From assembly GCF_900105205.1 (NCBI RefSeq), contig NZ_FNSQ01000005.1, positions 3,162,001 through 3,226,000 of the forward strand: a stretch of DNA of 64,000 nucleotides, given 5' to 3'. Shown one piece after another: positions 56,301 through 64,000 of this stretch. Each line of letters opens with the position of its first letter. Positions within the stretch are counted from its first letter, which is position 1. The position numbers were made by a program, and so were the translations under genes. The notes beneath the pieces were generated by a model. The model was not told where the DNA came from. It saw only the letters and a list, made by a program, of their open reading frames with translations, and searched no databases. Origin of the DNA: Microbacterium hydrocarbonoxydans. Its GTDB lineage: Bacteria > Actinomycetota > Actinomycetes > Actinomycetales > Microbacteriaceae.

Positions 56301-58698
56301 CGGCGTAGACGGCGGCGCCGTATGCATCCGCCGGTGCCGTCGAACCTTCGAGCTCGCGACCGGAGGCCGTGTAGTGCGCGGCGGCCTGCTGACGGGTCAG
56401 CGGGGCGCCGTAGATGGCGACCTCGTCGATGTCCCCGTCGAAGAACGCGGCTCCGGCCCAGGAGGTGTCGCCGCCGACGCGCCAGTACCCGTTGTAGGGC
56501 TGGGCGGAGGTGACGTCGGTGCGCTGCGCGACCCTGATGCCGTCGATGTAGAGCACCATGCCGCCGTCGCTGAGACCGGCCGACATGTAGTGCCACTGAC
56601 CGTCGTTGAACGCGGTCGACGAGCTGATCGTCTGCGACGAGCCCGGGTACACGCCGAAGGTGACCCGGCCACTCGGCTCCATGTACACATGGCGGTCGTA
56701 GCTGCCGGAGGTGCCGGTGGAGCTGCTGCCGAAGCCGACGATCTTTCCACCGTTCGTGGTGGTCGTCTTGAACCAGGCCTCGACGCCGAAGGTGTCAGGG
56801 CCCGCGATAGCCGACGTGGTCGAGGCGAAGCCGTTGTTCGAGCCGTCGAAGTCGGATCCGCTGCGCGAGTCCGAGAGCATGGCTCCGGCTGTGCCGCGGG
56901 TGACGCCGCTGCGGACGGCGAGGTCGGATGCCCCGGCCCAGTCGTAGGAGAGAGTGGCCGAGGAGTCATCGAGCGGCCAGTAGCTCAGCGGAGCATCCTC
57001 GAGCACCGCGGTGCGGTAGGCGCTCGGAGCTGCGGACCCGGACGCCGTCACGGTCGTCGTCCCGCCGAGGATCGAGTGGCCCTCGTTGTCCGTCGCGCGC
57101 ACCCGGTAGGTGTAGCTCGTGCCGTTCGTGACCGTCGTGTCGACGTAGGCCATGGGCGGCAGCCCCCAGTCCGCGGACTTCGAGCGCACGTTCTCGTAGG
57201 TCTTCACGACCACGTTGTCTCGCAGCACCTCGTACTTGAGGAACTCGCTGTCACGGTCGTAGTTGAGGGGCCAGCTGACCCTGATCGAACCGCCGGTGAG
57301 AGCGATCGACGATGCCGGCCAGGCCGTGTTCCAGAGGATCGGCCCCTGGGCGTTCGTGGACTTCCCGGCCACGGCGAAGCGCGCGAGTCCCTGCTGTCCG
57401 GTGTTGTTCACCCGGGTGAACTCGCCGCCGTACACGAGGTACTCGCTGTTGGAGGAGACGGACCACGGACCCTGCGATGCGCCGCTGACGTTGCCGGCGT
57501 TGAAGGCGGGGAACCAGTGCTGCAGCTTGGGGGCGGGGTTTCCGCCGAAGTCGTAGTAGCCGAGGTTCAGGCCGAAGGGCGTGGTGCGCTCGACGTCCTT
57601 CGTGACGGCGAGACCGCGATAGAACGTCCAGGGGTCGCTCTGCGGGAATCCGTCGACGAGGCTGCCGCAGTAGTGCGAGTGGCCGGCCGCATACACGGTG
57701 TCACCCATGGGCTCCACGTCGTACTGGTCGCCGTGGCAGTCGTTGACCCAGACCAGGTTGCCGGTGGCCCACGAAGCCCGGAAGGAGCCTTCGAGGTTGC
57801 CGCCGTTGCCGAAGACGTAGCCGGTGCCGTAGATGTCGTCGCCGTCGGACTTGAGCGAGAGGATCGCGGCATCCAGACCTGCGTTGCGGATCACGTTGTT
57901 GGCCGAGAAGGGCAGCAGTGAGGCATCGGATGCCGACACCATCGCCAGGCCGTACCCGGGGTTGGAGCTGCCGTTGAGGGTCTGGAAGTTTCCACCGAGG
58001 ACCACCTTGTCGCCGGCGGGAGAGACCGTCACGACACGTCCCTGGCGCTGCTCCAGAACGGGCGCCCACGGCAGCAGGGTGCCGCTGCGGGTGAAGGCGG
58101 CGGCGCCGGAGCGGTCGTTGCCCGAGACGCGGCCGAACGTTCCGGTGATGTACACGGTGTCGTTGGTCGCTGCGACGCCCGAGGTGACGCCGTTGGAGTT
58201 CGGGTTGAACGCGGCGAGGTTTCCGCTGGGCAGATCGAACGCGGCGACGCGGTTGCGGGTCTGGGTGTTCACCGTGGTGAAATCGCCGACGATGTAGAGG
58301 CGCGTGCCGTCGGGCGAGGCCTCGACCTGGCGCACCTGGCCGTTGATCGACGGTGCGAACGAGGTGATCAGCGCGCCCGTGCGGATGTCGTAGGCGAGGA
58401 GGTTCGACCGGGGCGTCTCGTTGGTCCCGGCGGCGGCGCCTGCCGGGCGAGCGCTGGTGAACTTGCCGGCGGCGTAGACGACGTTGCCGACGACCGCCTG
58501 GTCCCAGACGATGCCGTTGATCTGCACCGTCGGCAGCGAGTCGGCGGTGACAGTCGCGGCCTCTCCCTCCGGCGGACTCACGTCTGCGTGAGCCGGCGAG
58601 ATCGCCACGAGTGATCCGAAGACCACGGCGAGTGTCATCGCGATAGCGATCGATGCTGCGCGTACGCGGCGTCCCCAAGACAGTGCTGTATTGCCCAT
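53350..58698 (-). CDS. Giant secreted propeller-LamG-PKD protein 2
   Basis: This 1782-residue paralogue of giant protein 1 is in opposite orientation. It has a signal peptide to about residue 38 (AHADV), a propeller-like region about 42-450, and a fibronectin-like region to about 560. Two LamG-type domains follow (about 570-785 and 810-1011), then PKD, PKD, the shared ~200-residue domain (1190-1388), PKD, PKD, and a second copy of the shared domain (1573-1782). There is no anchor motif at the C-terminus (FDDFRARGVTP). The stop overlaps the next gene's CTG. TGGGGA motifs lie upstream. Confidence 0.88.
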   Translation of the reverse strand: MGNTALSWGRRVRAASIAIAMTLAVVFGSLVAISPAHADVSPPEGEAATVTADSLPTVQINGIVWDQAVVGNVVYAAGKFTSARPAGAAAGTNETPRSNLLAYDIRTGALITSFAPSINGQVRQVEASPDGTRLYIVGDFTTVNTQTRNRVAAFDLPSGNLAAFNPNSNGVTSGVAATNDTVYITGTFGRVSGNDRSGAAAFTRSGTLLPWAPVLEQRQGRVVTVSPAGDKVVLGGNFQTLNGSSNPGYGLAMVSASDASLLPFSANNVIRNAGLDAAILSLKSDGDDIYGTGYVFGNGGNLEGSFRASWATGNLVWVNDCHGDQYDVEPMGDTVYAAGHSHYCGSLVDGFPQSDPWTFYRGLAVTKDVERTTPFGLNLGYYDFGGNPAPKLQHWFPAFNAGNVSGASQGPWSVSSNSEYLVYGGEFTRVNNTGQQGLARFAVAGKSTNAQGPILWNTAWPASSIALTGGSIRVSWPLNYDRDSEFLKYEVLRDNVVVKTYENVRSKSADWGLPPMAYVDTTVTNGTSYTYRVRATDNEGHSILGGTTTVTASGSAAPSAYRTAVLEDAPLSYWPLDDSSATLSYDWAGASDLAVRSGVTRGTAGAMLSDSRSGSDFDGSNNGFASTTSAIAGPDTFGVEAWFKTTTTNGGKIVGFGSSSTGTSGSYDRHVYMEPSGRVTFGVYPGSSQTISSSTAFNDGQWHYMSAGLSDGGMVLYIDGIRVAQRTDVTSAQPYNGYWRVGGDTSWAGAAFFDGDIDEVAIYGAPLTRQQAAAHYTASGRELEGSTAPADAYGAAVYAADPALYWRLGESTGSVAADASGYNQKGNYFGAVAKGANGALEGVSNQAASFEGGQVISQNSFSNPRSYSLEAWFKTDTTTGGKIIGFGNSSDGNSSGYDRHVYMTPDGKLIYGVWVGFAETLQTSASYNDGQWHQVVATQGATGMRLYVDGVLQGSNGQTNAQDYTGYWHVGGDVTWGPGDWEFDGAIDEVAVYLAPISDTTVSQHYALGTTGAPANIAPNASFTSAVTKLALAVNASGSTDADGTIASYSWNWGDGTPAGSGATATHTYAVAGSYTVTLTVTDDKGASDTETTIVEAVANQAPVASFTSAATDLKVDVDASASQDTDGTIAGYSWNWGDGTAAGSGKTASHTYAAAGTNTITLTVTDDQGATTQKTASITVTAPVGAVTYASDSFNRTVASGLGTANTGGAWTLSNTASNYLVSGAYAALLQQAGGAQRYAYLTGVSSTDTAVDVDVVLPQLPTGGSAYYTVAARRVGTEDYRSRVIVSPTGGVQLQLQQSTTVLTTVPTGLTVSAGDALHVRTEATGTSPTTIRAKVWKVGTSEPAAWTSTTTSSTAGLQTAGHVGIGVYLGGSVTNVPFQTRFDNFWAGSTTGGPTPPTNQAPTAAFTSSVSGLAATVNGSSSTDADGTIAGYAWNFGDGTTGTGATPAAHTYAAAGTYQVTLTVTDDKGATAAITKPVTVTAVPGNQSPVASFTASPTDLTVAVDASASTDPDGTIASYAWNFGDGTTGTGATASHPYAAAGTYTVTLTVTDDDGAVNTVTKSVTVTAPAGAAFAADDFGRANGLLGTAQTGGAWAQTSSAANVAIDNGAAKFTTQAAGQTRTATLNSATSTSTDLTFTVSAPALPAGARVYVAALARVVGADDYRARWLIGADGSVTAQLARGGTALVSQNMAGFTFAAGTIYNVRVQAFGVGTTTLRSKIWAAGTTEPAAWQLSTTDSTAGLQTAGHIGISTYAGSGFSSVPYTLTFDDFRARGVTP

Positions 58699-58706
58699 CG
58701 TTCATC

Positions 58707-58767
58707 TCCCCAGATGATGGACCGTTCGCGCTCAACCCCTACATTGGCACCGAACGATGATTCCCCA
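58707..58767 (-). promoter_or_regulatory. TGGGGA motifs upstream of giant protein 2
   Basis: On the minus strand TGGGGA occurs at 58767-58762, within CACTGGGGAATCATC, and at 58712-58707, directly before the start codon. Together they span most of the 95-bp gap after the DUF4352-like gene. The first matches the CACTGGGGAAATCAT of the sugar-transferase leader. Confidence 0.55.
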
Positions 58768-58793
58768 GTGATCCGTCGTTCGGAAGCAGTGAC

Positions 58794-59426
58794 CTAAGGT
58801 CGAGGGCCGACGAAGACGACGTTTGGCGCAGCGGCCAATATATCGACGATAACACGCACGTCCCCCTCGGGAGAAGAGGGAACTGCAAACTGGAATACTG
58901 CATCCGCCTGGCCGCCGGCCGGGATGGACGCTGGCCACACAGTGGCACCCTCGCCGGAGACGCCGGCGGCGGGGAGACGCTCGTCACCGCCATAGGTCAT
59001 CGTGACGTTGGCCCCCGCGGTGTCGACGGGCTCGTCCGAGCCGTTCGTGAGCCGGACCGTCACCTGGACCGCCGGGCCGCTGGGCTCGCCAGGGATGTCG
59101 TTGCCGGCGGTCACGGACTCGATCGCGGTGACCTCGGCCACGACGCCTTCGACGGCGGGCGCCGGCTCGTCGAGCGGCACCTCTTCGTCCTCGTCCGGCT
59201 TCGCGACACCATCCGTGGCACCCGGAGACGGGGTCTCGAACTCCGTCGCCTGCGGAGTCGGGGTCGCACCCGACGACGGGGATCCGTTCGGGCCGCCCTG
59301 TCCCGAGCCACTGTTGGCCAGCACTCCCCAGACGATCCCGCCGATCAGGAGCACGGCGATCAGCCCGACGAGGGCCCAGCTCCGCCAGCCCATCCGCCGT
59401 GGCGAATCCTCGAGTGACTCCGTCAC
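58794..59426 (-). CDS. Membrane-anchored DUF4352-like protein
   Basis: The protein has 210 residues, with one N-terminal helix at about residues 19-39, a Gly/Ser/Pro/Thr linker and an Ig-like beta domain (VVAEVTAIESVTAG, VQVTVRLTNGSDEPVDTAG, AVFQFAVPSSPEGDVRVIVDIL). It is similar in plan and sequence to the lipoprotein before giant 1, with a helix in place of the lipid anchor. The GTG at 59426 follows GAGGAGGGG. Confidence 0.78.
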   Translation of the reverse strand: MTESLEDSPRRMGWRSWALVGLIAVLLIGGIVWGVLANSGSGQGGPNGSPSSGATPTPQATEFETPSPGATDGVAKPDEDEEVPLDEPAPAVEGVVAEVTAIESVTAGNDIPGEPSGPAVQVTVRLTNGSDEPVDTAGANVTMTYGGDERLPAAGVSGEGATVWPASIPAGGQADAVFQFAVPSSPEGDVRVIVDILAAAPNVVFVGPRP

Positions 59427-59488
59427 TGGTCCCCTCCTCCGCGCACCGGTACTCCGCATCCAGGACGCGAATATTCCGCCATTCTAGG

Positions 59489-60763
59489 TCAGACGCGGCG
59501 GAGAAGAACGGGGTCGGCGTCCGCCTCGTCGAAGCGGACCTCCTTCGGGTCGTCCGCATGTCGGGATCGGTGGGTGAGCAATGACGCGACGGTGAAGAAC
59601 AGGATGAACGCGGTCGCGCTGTCGATGAGTCCGCTCTCGGTGACGGAGCGGATGATGACGAGCGTGAGCAGCGGTGTGACCAGCCAGCGCCGACGGGCCG
59701 AGATGAGCGCGCTGGCGACGCACCAGACGATCAGCGCGGCGATGAGTGCCGTGCCGATGAGTCCGGTCTGGGCGAGCAGTGACGCCCAGCTGCTGTCGAG
59801 CACCTGCTCGTCGCGCCACTTGATGTCGACGGGGATCTTCTTGGCCGACAGGCCGATCCCGATCCACTTCTGCCACTCGCCCCAGTCCCAGCCGATCACG
59901 ACCCGCCACACGTCGAAACGCGAGTCGAGCGCGGTGGAGGTGTCGTTCGACCCCGCGCGGGTGGCGAGCGCACTGAAGACGTCGGTGAACGAGGCGATCG
60001 CGTAGCCGAGCGGGAGCACACCGAGCAGCATGTAGAGCACACTGCGGTCGCGGATGCCGTTGACGAGCACCGCGACGCCGATGCCGACGCCGATCGCGAG
60101 GAGGCCGGTCCGCGATCCGCTGGCCACCGCGATGCCGACCAGCACTCCGACCGCCGCCAGCCGCCACACGCGCACGCCGCTGCGGAGCATCAGCACCACG
60201 AGACCGATGATCGGGGCCGCCACGAGCCCGGCCAGCTCATTGGGGTGGATCTCGGGGATCCCGCCGCCGAGACGACCCGTCGATGCCAGCGAGGGCAGTC
60301 CCGTGACGGCCGCGACCAGGGCGACCGCGGCCATCGCCGTGAGCAGGCACGCGATGCTCGTGACCCAGGGGACCGCTGTCAGCAGCAGCAGGATCGTCGC
60401 CATCACGACGAACATCCGGCCGACCAGCACGATCGTCGACGAGTCGTTGCCCGCGAGCATCGAGCCGAGGACGCTGACCAGCAGGACGACCGCGATCACG
60501 CCTGCCGGGGCGATGCCGACGGCGACTCTCTCGCGGGTCCGCGCCGCAAGGGCCACGGTCGCTCCGAGCGCGATGACCGCGATGAGCGCCTTCGCGATCA
60601 CCACGGCATCCACCCCGCCGCTGTAGATGGTGGCACTGCGCCACGGGATGACGCTGACGATCAGGAGGATGTAGAGCCCGCCGACCGCCACCACCCTGGC
60701 GGTGCTCGGGTGGTGCGCTGACTGCTGCCGGGGCTGCCGTGCGAGCTCAGTCGGCTCGGGCAT
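59489..60763 (-). CDS. O-antigen ligase/polymerase family (Wzy-like) membrane protein
   Basis: The protein has 424 residues and about 11 helices. A large extracellular loop holds the Wzy/WaaL region, with GGIPEIHPNELAGL and the later segment DSRFDVWRVVIGWDWGEWQKWIGIGLSAKK. It is predicted to polymerise lipid-linked repeat units outside the membrane. Its start overlaps the end of the Wzz-like gene by 17 bases. Confidence 0.85.
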   Translation of the reverse strand: MPEPTELARQPRQQSAHHPSTARVVAVGGLYILLIVSVIPWRSATIYSGGVDAVVIAKALIAVIALGATVALAARTRERVAVGIAPAGVIAVVLLVSVLGSMLAGNDSSTIVLVGRMFVVMATILLLLTAVPWVTSIACLLTAMAAVALVAAVTGLPSLASTGRLGGGIPEIHPNELAGLVAAPIIGLVVLMLRSGVRVWRLAAVGVLVGIAVASGSRTGLLAIGVGIGVAVLVNGIRDRSVLYMLLGVLPLGYAIASFTDVFSALATRAGSNDTSTALDSRFDVWRVVIGWDWGEWQKWIGIGLSAKKIPVDIKWRDEQVLDSSWASLLAQTGLIGTALIAALIVWCVASALISARRRWLVTPLLTLVIIRSVTESGLIDSATAFILFFTVASLLTHRSRHADDPKEVRFDEADADPVLLRRV

Positions 60764-62071
60764 GCGAGTCTCCGGCGCCCGCTAGAGCCGGGTCACGGTC
60801 GCTGACCCTCCAGGACTCGGCGATCGAGCCGAGGGACTTCGTTCCGGTGTGCAGCATGACCACTCCCACGGGACGGATGCCCATGACCCGCAGTCGGGTG
60901 GTGACGGCGACGAGGTCGGTCGCGGACGTCGCGTTGTGACGGACGTTGATGATCACGCCGGCACCCGGCGCCATGAGCTGCTCGATCAGGGCGGAGGCAC
61001 CCGGCTCGCAGATCACGACCACGACGTCGAACTCCTCGTGCATCGCCGCGACGACGTCGGGGAGCTCCGACACGAGGGTGTCGAGCGAGAGCGGCTCGTC
61101 AGCGACGAAGACGGCGTGCCCGTCCTCGCCGTCGGAGATCGATCCACCGTCCAGCACTTCGTTCAGCGTGTGCCCATGGCCGGTCACATGCGCCTCGCGG
61201 GTGTCGACGACGCAGGCGGTCGCCCCGATCAGGCGCTGGGCCTCGAGGAGGCCCGTGATGGCGTCGTCGTCGATCGCGCCGTCGGAAGCCGGGATGACGA
61301 TGTGCGTCCGCATGTCGCCGCCGGCGAGGGCGACGAGGTTTCCGACGGCCTCCTCGTACGCCGCGATCGCGCCGTTGTCCGACTCCGGATGCAGGCGGCT
61401 GCGCCGCGGGATCTGTCCGATCACCGGGAGCCCGGACGAGCGACGCACATCGGAGATGGTCCGCAGGCGCCGGTTGGTGGTGGTGCGGTAGACCGCGACG
61501 ATTGCGCCGAGCGCGAGGCCCGCGATCCCCCGAGTCCGGTGATGGCGGTGACCTGAGGCGAGATCGGCGCGGACGGCGCCACCGCGGGGAGGACCTGATC
61601 GAGGGCGACGGTGTAGCGCGCGTCGTCCTCGTCGTTCTCGGTCTCGCCGATCAGCTCCGACAGGTGGGTCGCCGCGGAGTTGGCGATGTCCGTCGATAGC
61701 TTCGCGGTGGGAGCGTCGGCGCGGACCACGAGCAGAACCGTGTCGGCGGTGTTCTCAGCGGAGAGCATCCGGCGGATGTCGCGATCGGCGTACTCGTCCT
61801 CATCGAGATCGAGGTCGTCGCGCACGGCGTCGATGACCTCGGGGCTGTCGACCAGGGGCGGGTAGGACTTGATGCGCGCGAGGCTGAACTGGTTGCGCTC
61901 GAACAGCGACGCCTCGGTCGAGTCGACGCGCAGCAGCAGCGTCGAGGTCGCCGCATACGTCTCGGGCAGCAGCTTGGTGACCACCCAGCCCATGCCCGCG
62001 CCGAGCACCGCGAGAACGACGATGACAATCCATCCCTCGCGCAGGATACGTCCGTAAGGGACATCTTCCAT
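60747..62071 (-). pseudogene. Wzz/CpsC-like chain-length protein with degenerate kinase domain, frameshifted
   Basis: The first part (61421-62071) starts MEDVPYGRILREGW, has a membrane helix at about residues 12-34 and the periplasmic Wzz domain. In the C5 run at 61527-61531 (G5 on the coding strand) one base is missing, so the frame ends in nonsense. Adding one G restores IAGLALGAIVAVYRTTTNRR (the second helix) and then 60747-61448, which contains GLPVIGQIPRR and a BY-kinase-like domain. That domain has no Walker A P-loop (VIPASDGAIDDDAI in its place), so it would be a pseudokinase. A sequencing error, a true mutation or -1 slippage on G5 could explain the break. Confidence 0.85.
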
Positions 62072-62108
62072 CGCCAACCCCCTCAGTCGAAGACAGGGCC
62101 TAAACGTA

Positions 62109-63338
62109 TCATTCGCCGCCGGGACGACGACCACCGCTGGGGTCCTCCGACCGACCGGTCGACGACACGAGCCACCGGAGTCCCACCCCGCCGAGCATCG
62201 ACGCCGCGGCGAGCGCGAAGGGCAGCGTCGACGGCTCAGCCCCGAGGGCGAGAAGGACGATCGCCGCCAGGATCGCGAGCACCGTGTCGGACAGTCGAAT
62301 GACGAACACCGCGATCTGGCGACCACCGACCGCGCCGAGCGCGCCGTACGGGGTCACGATGGCGACCGACATCCCGTACGCCAGCCAGGCGATCACGGCG
62401 AGCGGGTCCACCGTGACGTCGAAGAGCAGCGGGCTCACCCAGGGGATCAGCACCACGGCGATGGCGCTCATCACCACGGTGCCGATCAGGAGGAACCCCA
62501 CCACCCTGTCGGCCTCGCGGACGGACGCGCCCTTGCCCGCCTTGTGCTGATCCGCGAAGCGCACGAAGAGGAAGGAGGACAGTCCGCCGATCACGAGGAT
62601 CAGCGGCGAGGTGTACGTGCGGGCGGCTTCGAGCAGGCCGACCGCCGTGAGGCCGGCGCCGGCGAGCACCAGCAGCCGCACCACGGTGAACAGCGAGGGC
62701 CGCAGCACCTGCTGGAGTCCGCGCCACATCCCGTAGCGCCAGACGGCGGCGAGGTCGGCGCCGCGCAGACCGACCAGCCGTCGGTCGACGCCGGGCACCA
62801 GGAACCAGCCGATGACCGTCGCGACGATCTGCCCCGCCGCGATCCCGCCGAGGAAGGCCGCCAGCGACAGGGCCCCCGCGAAGTGGACGGTGAGGATGAT
62901 CGCGAGCGCGACGACGAAACCCACGGCATCCGTCAGCGCGGTGCGCACGAACGAGAGGTGCGCGATGAGGAGCCGACGCACGATCTCCTCGACGGCGAAG
63001 GCGGCGAGCGCCACCGCGAACAGCGCGGATTCCCACGGGTCGGAGAACCCGGTCAGCCACGCGATGAGGAAGGCGCCGACCGCGAGCACGATCGAGGTCA
63101 GCACGAGCATGGCCTCGAGACCCGCCCTGAGCGCGCGCTGCGAGCGATCGAGCACCACGAGCGAGTCCCCGATGAGCCCGGTGACGACGGCCGTGGCGAC
63201 GATGACCACGCCATAGAGGATCGCGAAGCGGCCGTACTCCTCGATGCCGAGCAGCCGCGCGACGAGGATCTGCAGGAGCAGTCCGATGCCCGCCTGCGCC
63301 GCCTGCGCGATCACGGCCCCCAGAGCCTTGCGTTTCAT
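62109..63338 (-). CDS. Wzx-like polysaccharide flippase
   Basis: The MOP-superfamily exporter has 409 residues and about 12 membrane helices, and is predicted to flip lipid-linked repeat units outward. It starts MKRKALGAVIAQAAQAGIGLLLQILVARLLG, the usual first helix of polysaccharide flippases. GGGGAGG precedes the ATG at 63338. It lies upstream of wzz and wzy in the same direction and is divergent from rmlA. Confidence 0.87.
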   Translation of the reverse strand: MKRKALGAVIAQAAQAGIGLLLQILVARLLGIEEYGRFAILYGVVIVATAVVTGLIGDSLVVLDRSQRALRAGLEAMLVLTSIVLAVGAFLIAWLTGFSDPWESALFAVALAAFAVEEIVRRLLIAHLSFVRTALTDAVGFVVALAIILTVHFAGALSLAAFLGGIAAGQIVATVIGWFLVPGVDRRLVGLRGADLAAVWRYGMWRGLQQVLRPSLFTVVRLLVLAGAGLTAVGLLEAARTYTSPLILVIGGLSSFLFVRFADQHKAGKGASVREADRVVGFLLIGTVVMSAIAVVLIPWVSPLLFDVTVDPLAVIAWLAYGMSVAIVTPYGALGAVGGRQIAVFVIRLSDTVLAILAAIVLLALGAEPSTLPFALAAASMLGGVGLRWLVSSTGRSEDPSGGRRPGGE

Positions 63339-63482
63339 GTCGCCTCCCCGGCTGACATCCTCCCACGCGACGCGACGCGATAGAGTCGACCCGTACGGCT
63401 GTGGGGGTCGTCGTGGATGGCGAGGGGAAGCCGTCCTCTGTGTGACGCCACCATGGACATCGACGTTTTCACGAGGGGGATC

Positions 63483-64000
63483 ATGAAGGGCATCATTCTG
63501 GCGGGCGGTTCGGGCACCCGCCTGCATCCGATCACCCTCGGAGTCTCGAAGCAGCTCATCCCGGTCTACGACAAGCCGATGGTCTATTACCCGCTGTCGA
63601 CGCTGATGCTCGCCGGCATCCGCGACATCCTGGTGATCACCACCCCGCACGACGCCGCGCACTTCGAACGACTGCTCGGCGACGGCTCGCAGTTCGGCAT
63701 CTCGCTGACGTTCGCGCAGCAGGAATCCCCCGACGGCCTCGCGCAGGCGTTCACGATCGGCGCCGACTTCATCGGCGACGACAGCGTGGCCCTCGTCCTC
63801 GGAGACAACCTCCTCTACGGCCCCGGCCTCGGCACGCAGCTGAAGCGCTTCGCCGACATCGACGGCGGCGCGGTGTTCGCCTACTGGGTGGCCGAGCCGG
63901 AGGCGTACGGCGTGGTGTCCTTCGACGGCGACGGTCAGGCCGTCTCGCTCGAGGAGAAGCCGAAGGATCCGCAGAGCAACTACGCCGTGCCGGGACTCTA
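63483..64000 (+). CDS. rmlA: Glucose-1-phosphate thymidylyltransferase, partial
   Basis: The enzyme makes dTDP-glucose, the entry to dTDP-rhamnose. The first 172 residues are visible, with the nucleotidyltransferase signature [37 protein letters not shown], and [10 protein letters not shown] with the metal-binding Asp. GAGGGGG precedes the ATG. The C-terminus is outside the window, where the other rml genes are expected. Confidence 0.95.
   Translation, partial: MKGIILAGGSGTRLHPITLGVSKQLIPVYDKPMVYYPLSTLMLAGIRDILVITTPHDAAHFERLLGDGSQFGISLTFAQQESPDGLAQAFTIGADFIGDDSVALVLGDNLLYGPGLGTQLKRFADIDGGAVFAYWVAEPEAYGVVSFDGDGQAVSLEEKPKDPQSNYAVPGL

Noticed and set aside
53443..57921. 1492-aa open frame on the plus strand opposite giant protein 2
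   Set aside because: It is rich in Arg, Gly, Asp and Val with no domains and is the mirror of a clearly coding minus-strand frame. High GC produces such long antisense frames.
45123..58698. Sortase (LPxTG) anchoring of the giant proteins
   Set aside because: Neither C-terminus has an LPxTG-like motif, a hydrophobic helix or a basic tail.
61421..61448. Two separate genes for the two halves of the Wzz/CpsC-like protein
   Set aside because: The downstream half has no own ribosome site and would lack its membrane helix. The conserved helix is split across the two frames, so a frameshift explains it better.

Overview
The window is about 64 kb of uniformly GC-rich DNA from an actinobacterium, most likely a Microbacterium or another member of the Microbacteriaceae. 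The evidence is the codon use, the many GTG starts, the gene order hpt-ftsH-folE-folP-folB-folK, the lysS and serS types, and families such as DUF3180, DUF4192 and DUF2207. The genus is inferred from style and gene order, not from a marker alignment. No phage, insertion sequence, CRISPR array or plasmid gene was seen.

Region 1 (1-24.4 kb) is chromosomal housekeeping. It holds a cell-wall LCP enzyme cut by the window edge, tRNA-Ser(UGA), a HAD phosphatase coupled to serS, a diacylglycerol-kinase-type lipid kinase, a duplicated-domain lipoprotein, cardiolipin synthase, DUF4192, lysS, DUF2207, a DUF2520 protein, two bacterial PH-domain membrane proteins, DUF3180, the folate genes folK-folB-folP-folE, ftsH and hpt. 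A DUF937 gene on the other strand then separates these from tilS. A TMEM175-like channel, ppa and an M23 peptidase follow.

Region 2 (24.6-25.0 kb) is a tRNA cluster (Glu, Asp, Phe). The tRNA-Phe has an unusual T-loop. Region 3 (25-38 kb) is an accessory block. It contains three successive divergent regulator/enzyme pairs (HxlR|NTF2-like, TetR|SDR, oxidoreductase|GntR), two of them with clear palindromes in the shared promoter region. It then carries an M23 peptidase fused to FG-GAP repeats, a DUF2071 protein, a DivIVA-like coiled-coil protein, an acyl-lipid desaturase, a secreted intradiol-dioxygenase-like lipoprotein and an LtrA-type membrane protein.

Region 4 (38-64 kb) is a Wzx/Wzy-type surface polysaccharide locus. 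It has an initiating sugar transferase, two glycosyltransferases, a Gfo/Idh/MocA oxidoreductase, an aldo-keto-reductase-like TIM-barrel protein of unknown role, a Wzy-like polymerase, a Wzz/CpsC-like co-polymerase broken by a one-base frameshift, a Wzx-like flippase and the start of rmlA. Embedded in it is an unusual set of secreted proteins: two giant paralogues (1570 and 1782 aa) with an N-terminal propeller-like region, two LamG-type domains, PKD repeats and a distinctive ~200-residue C-terminal domain; a beta-helix protein that carries the same ~200-residue domain; and a DUF4352-like companion before each giant. A CDP-alcohol phosphatidyltransferase is translationally coupled to the second giant and appears to start at CTG. 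A recurring TGGGGA motif lies in the leaders of three of these units. This surface module, its shared domain and its shared leader motif are the most novel-looking content of the window.
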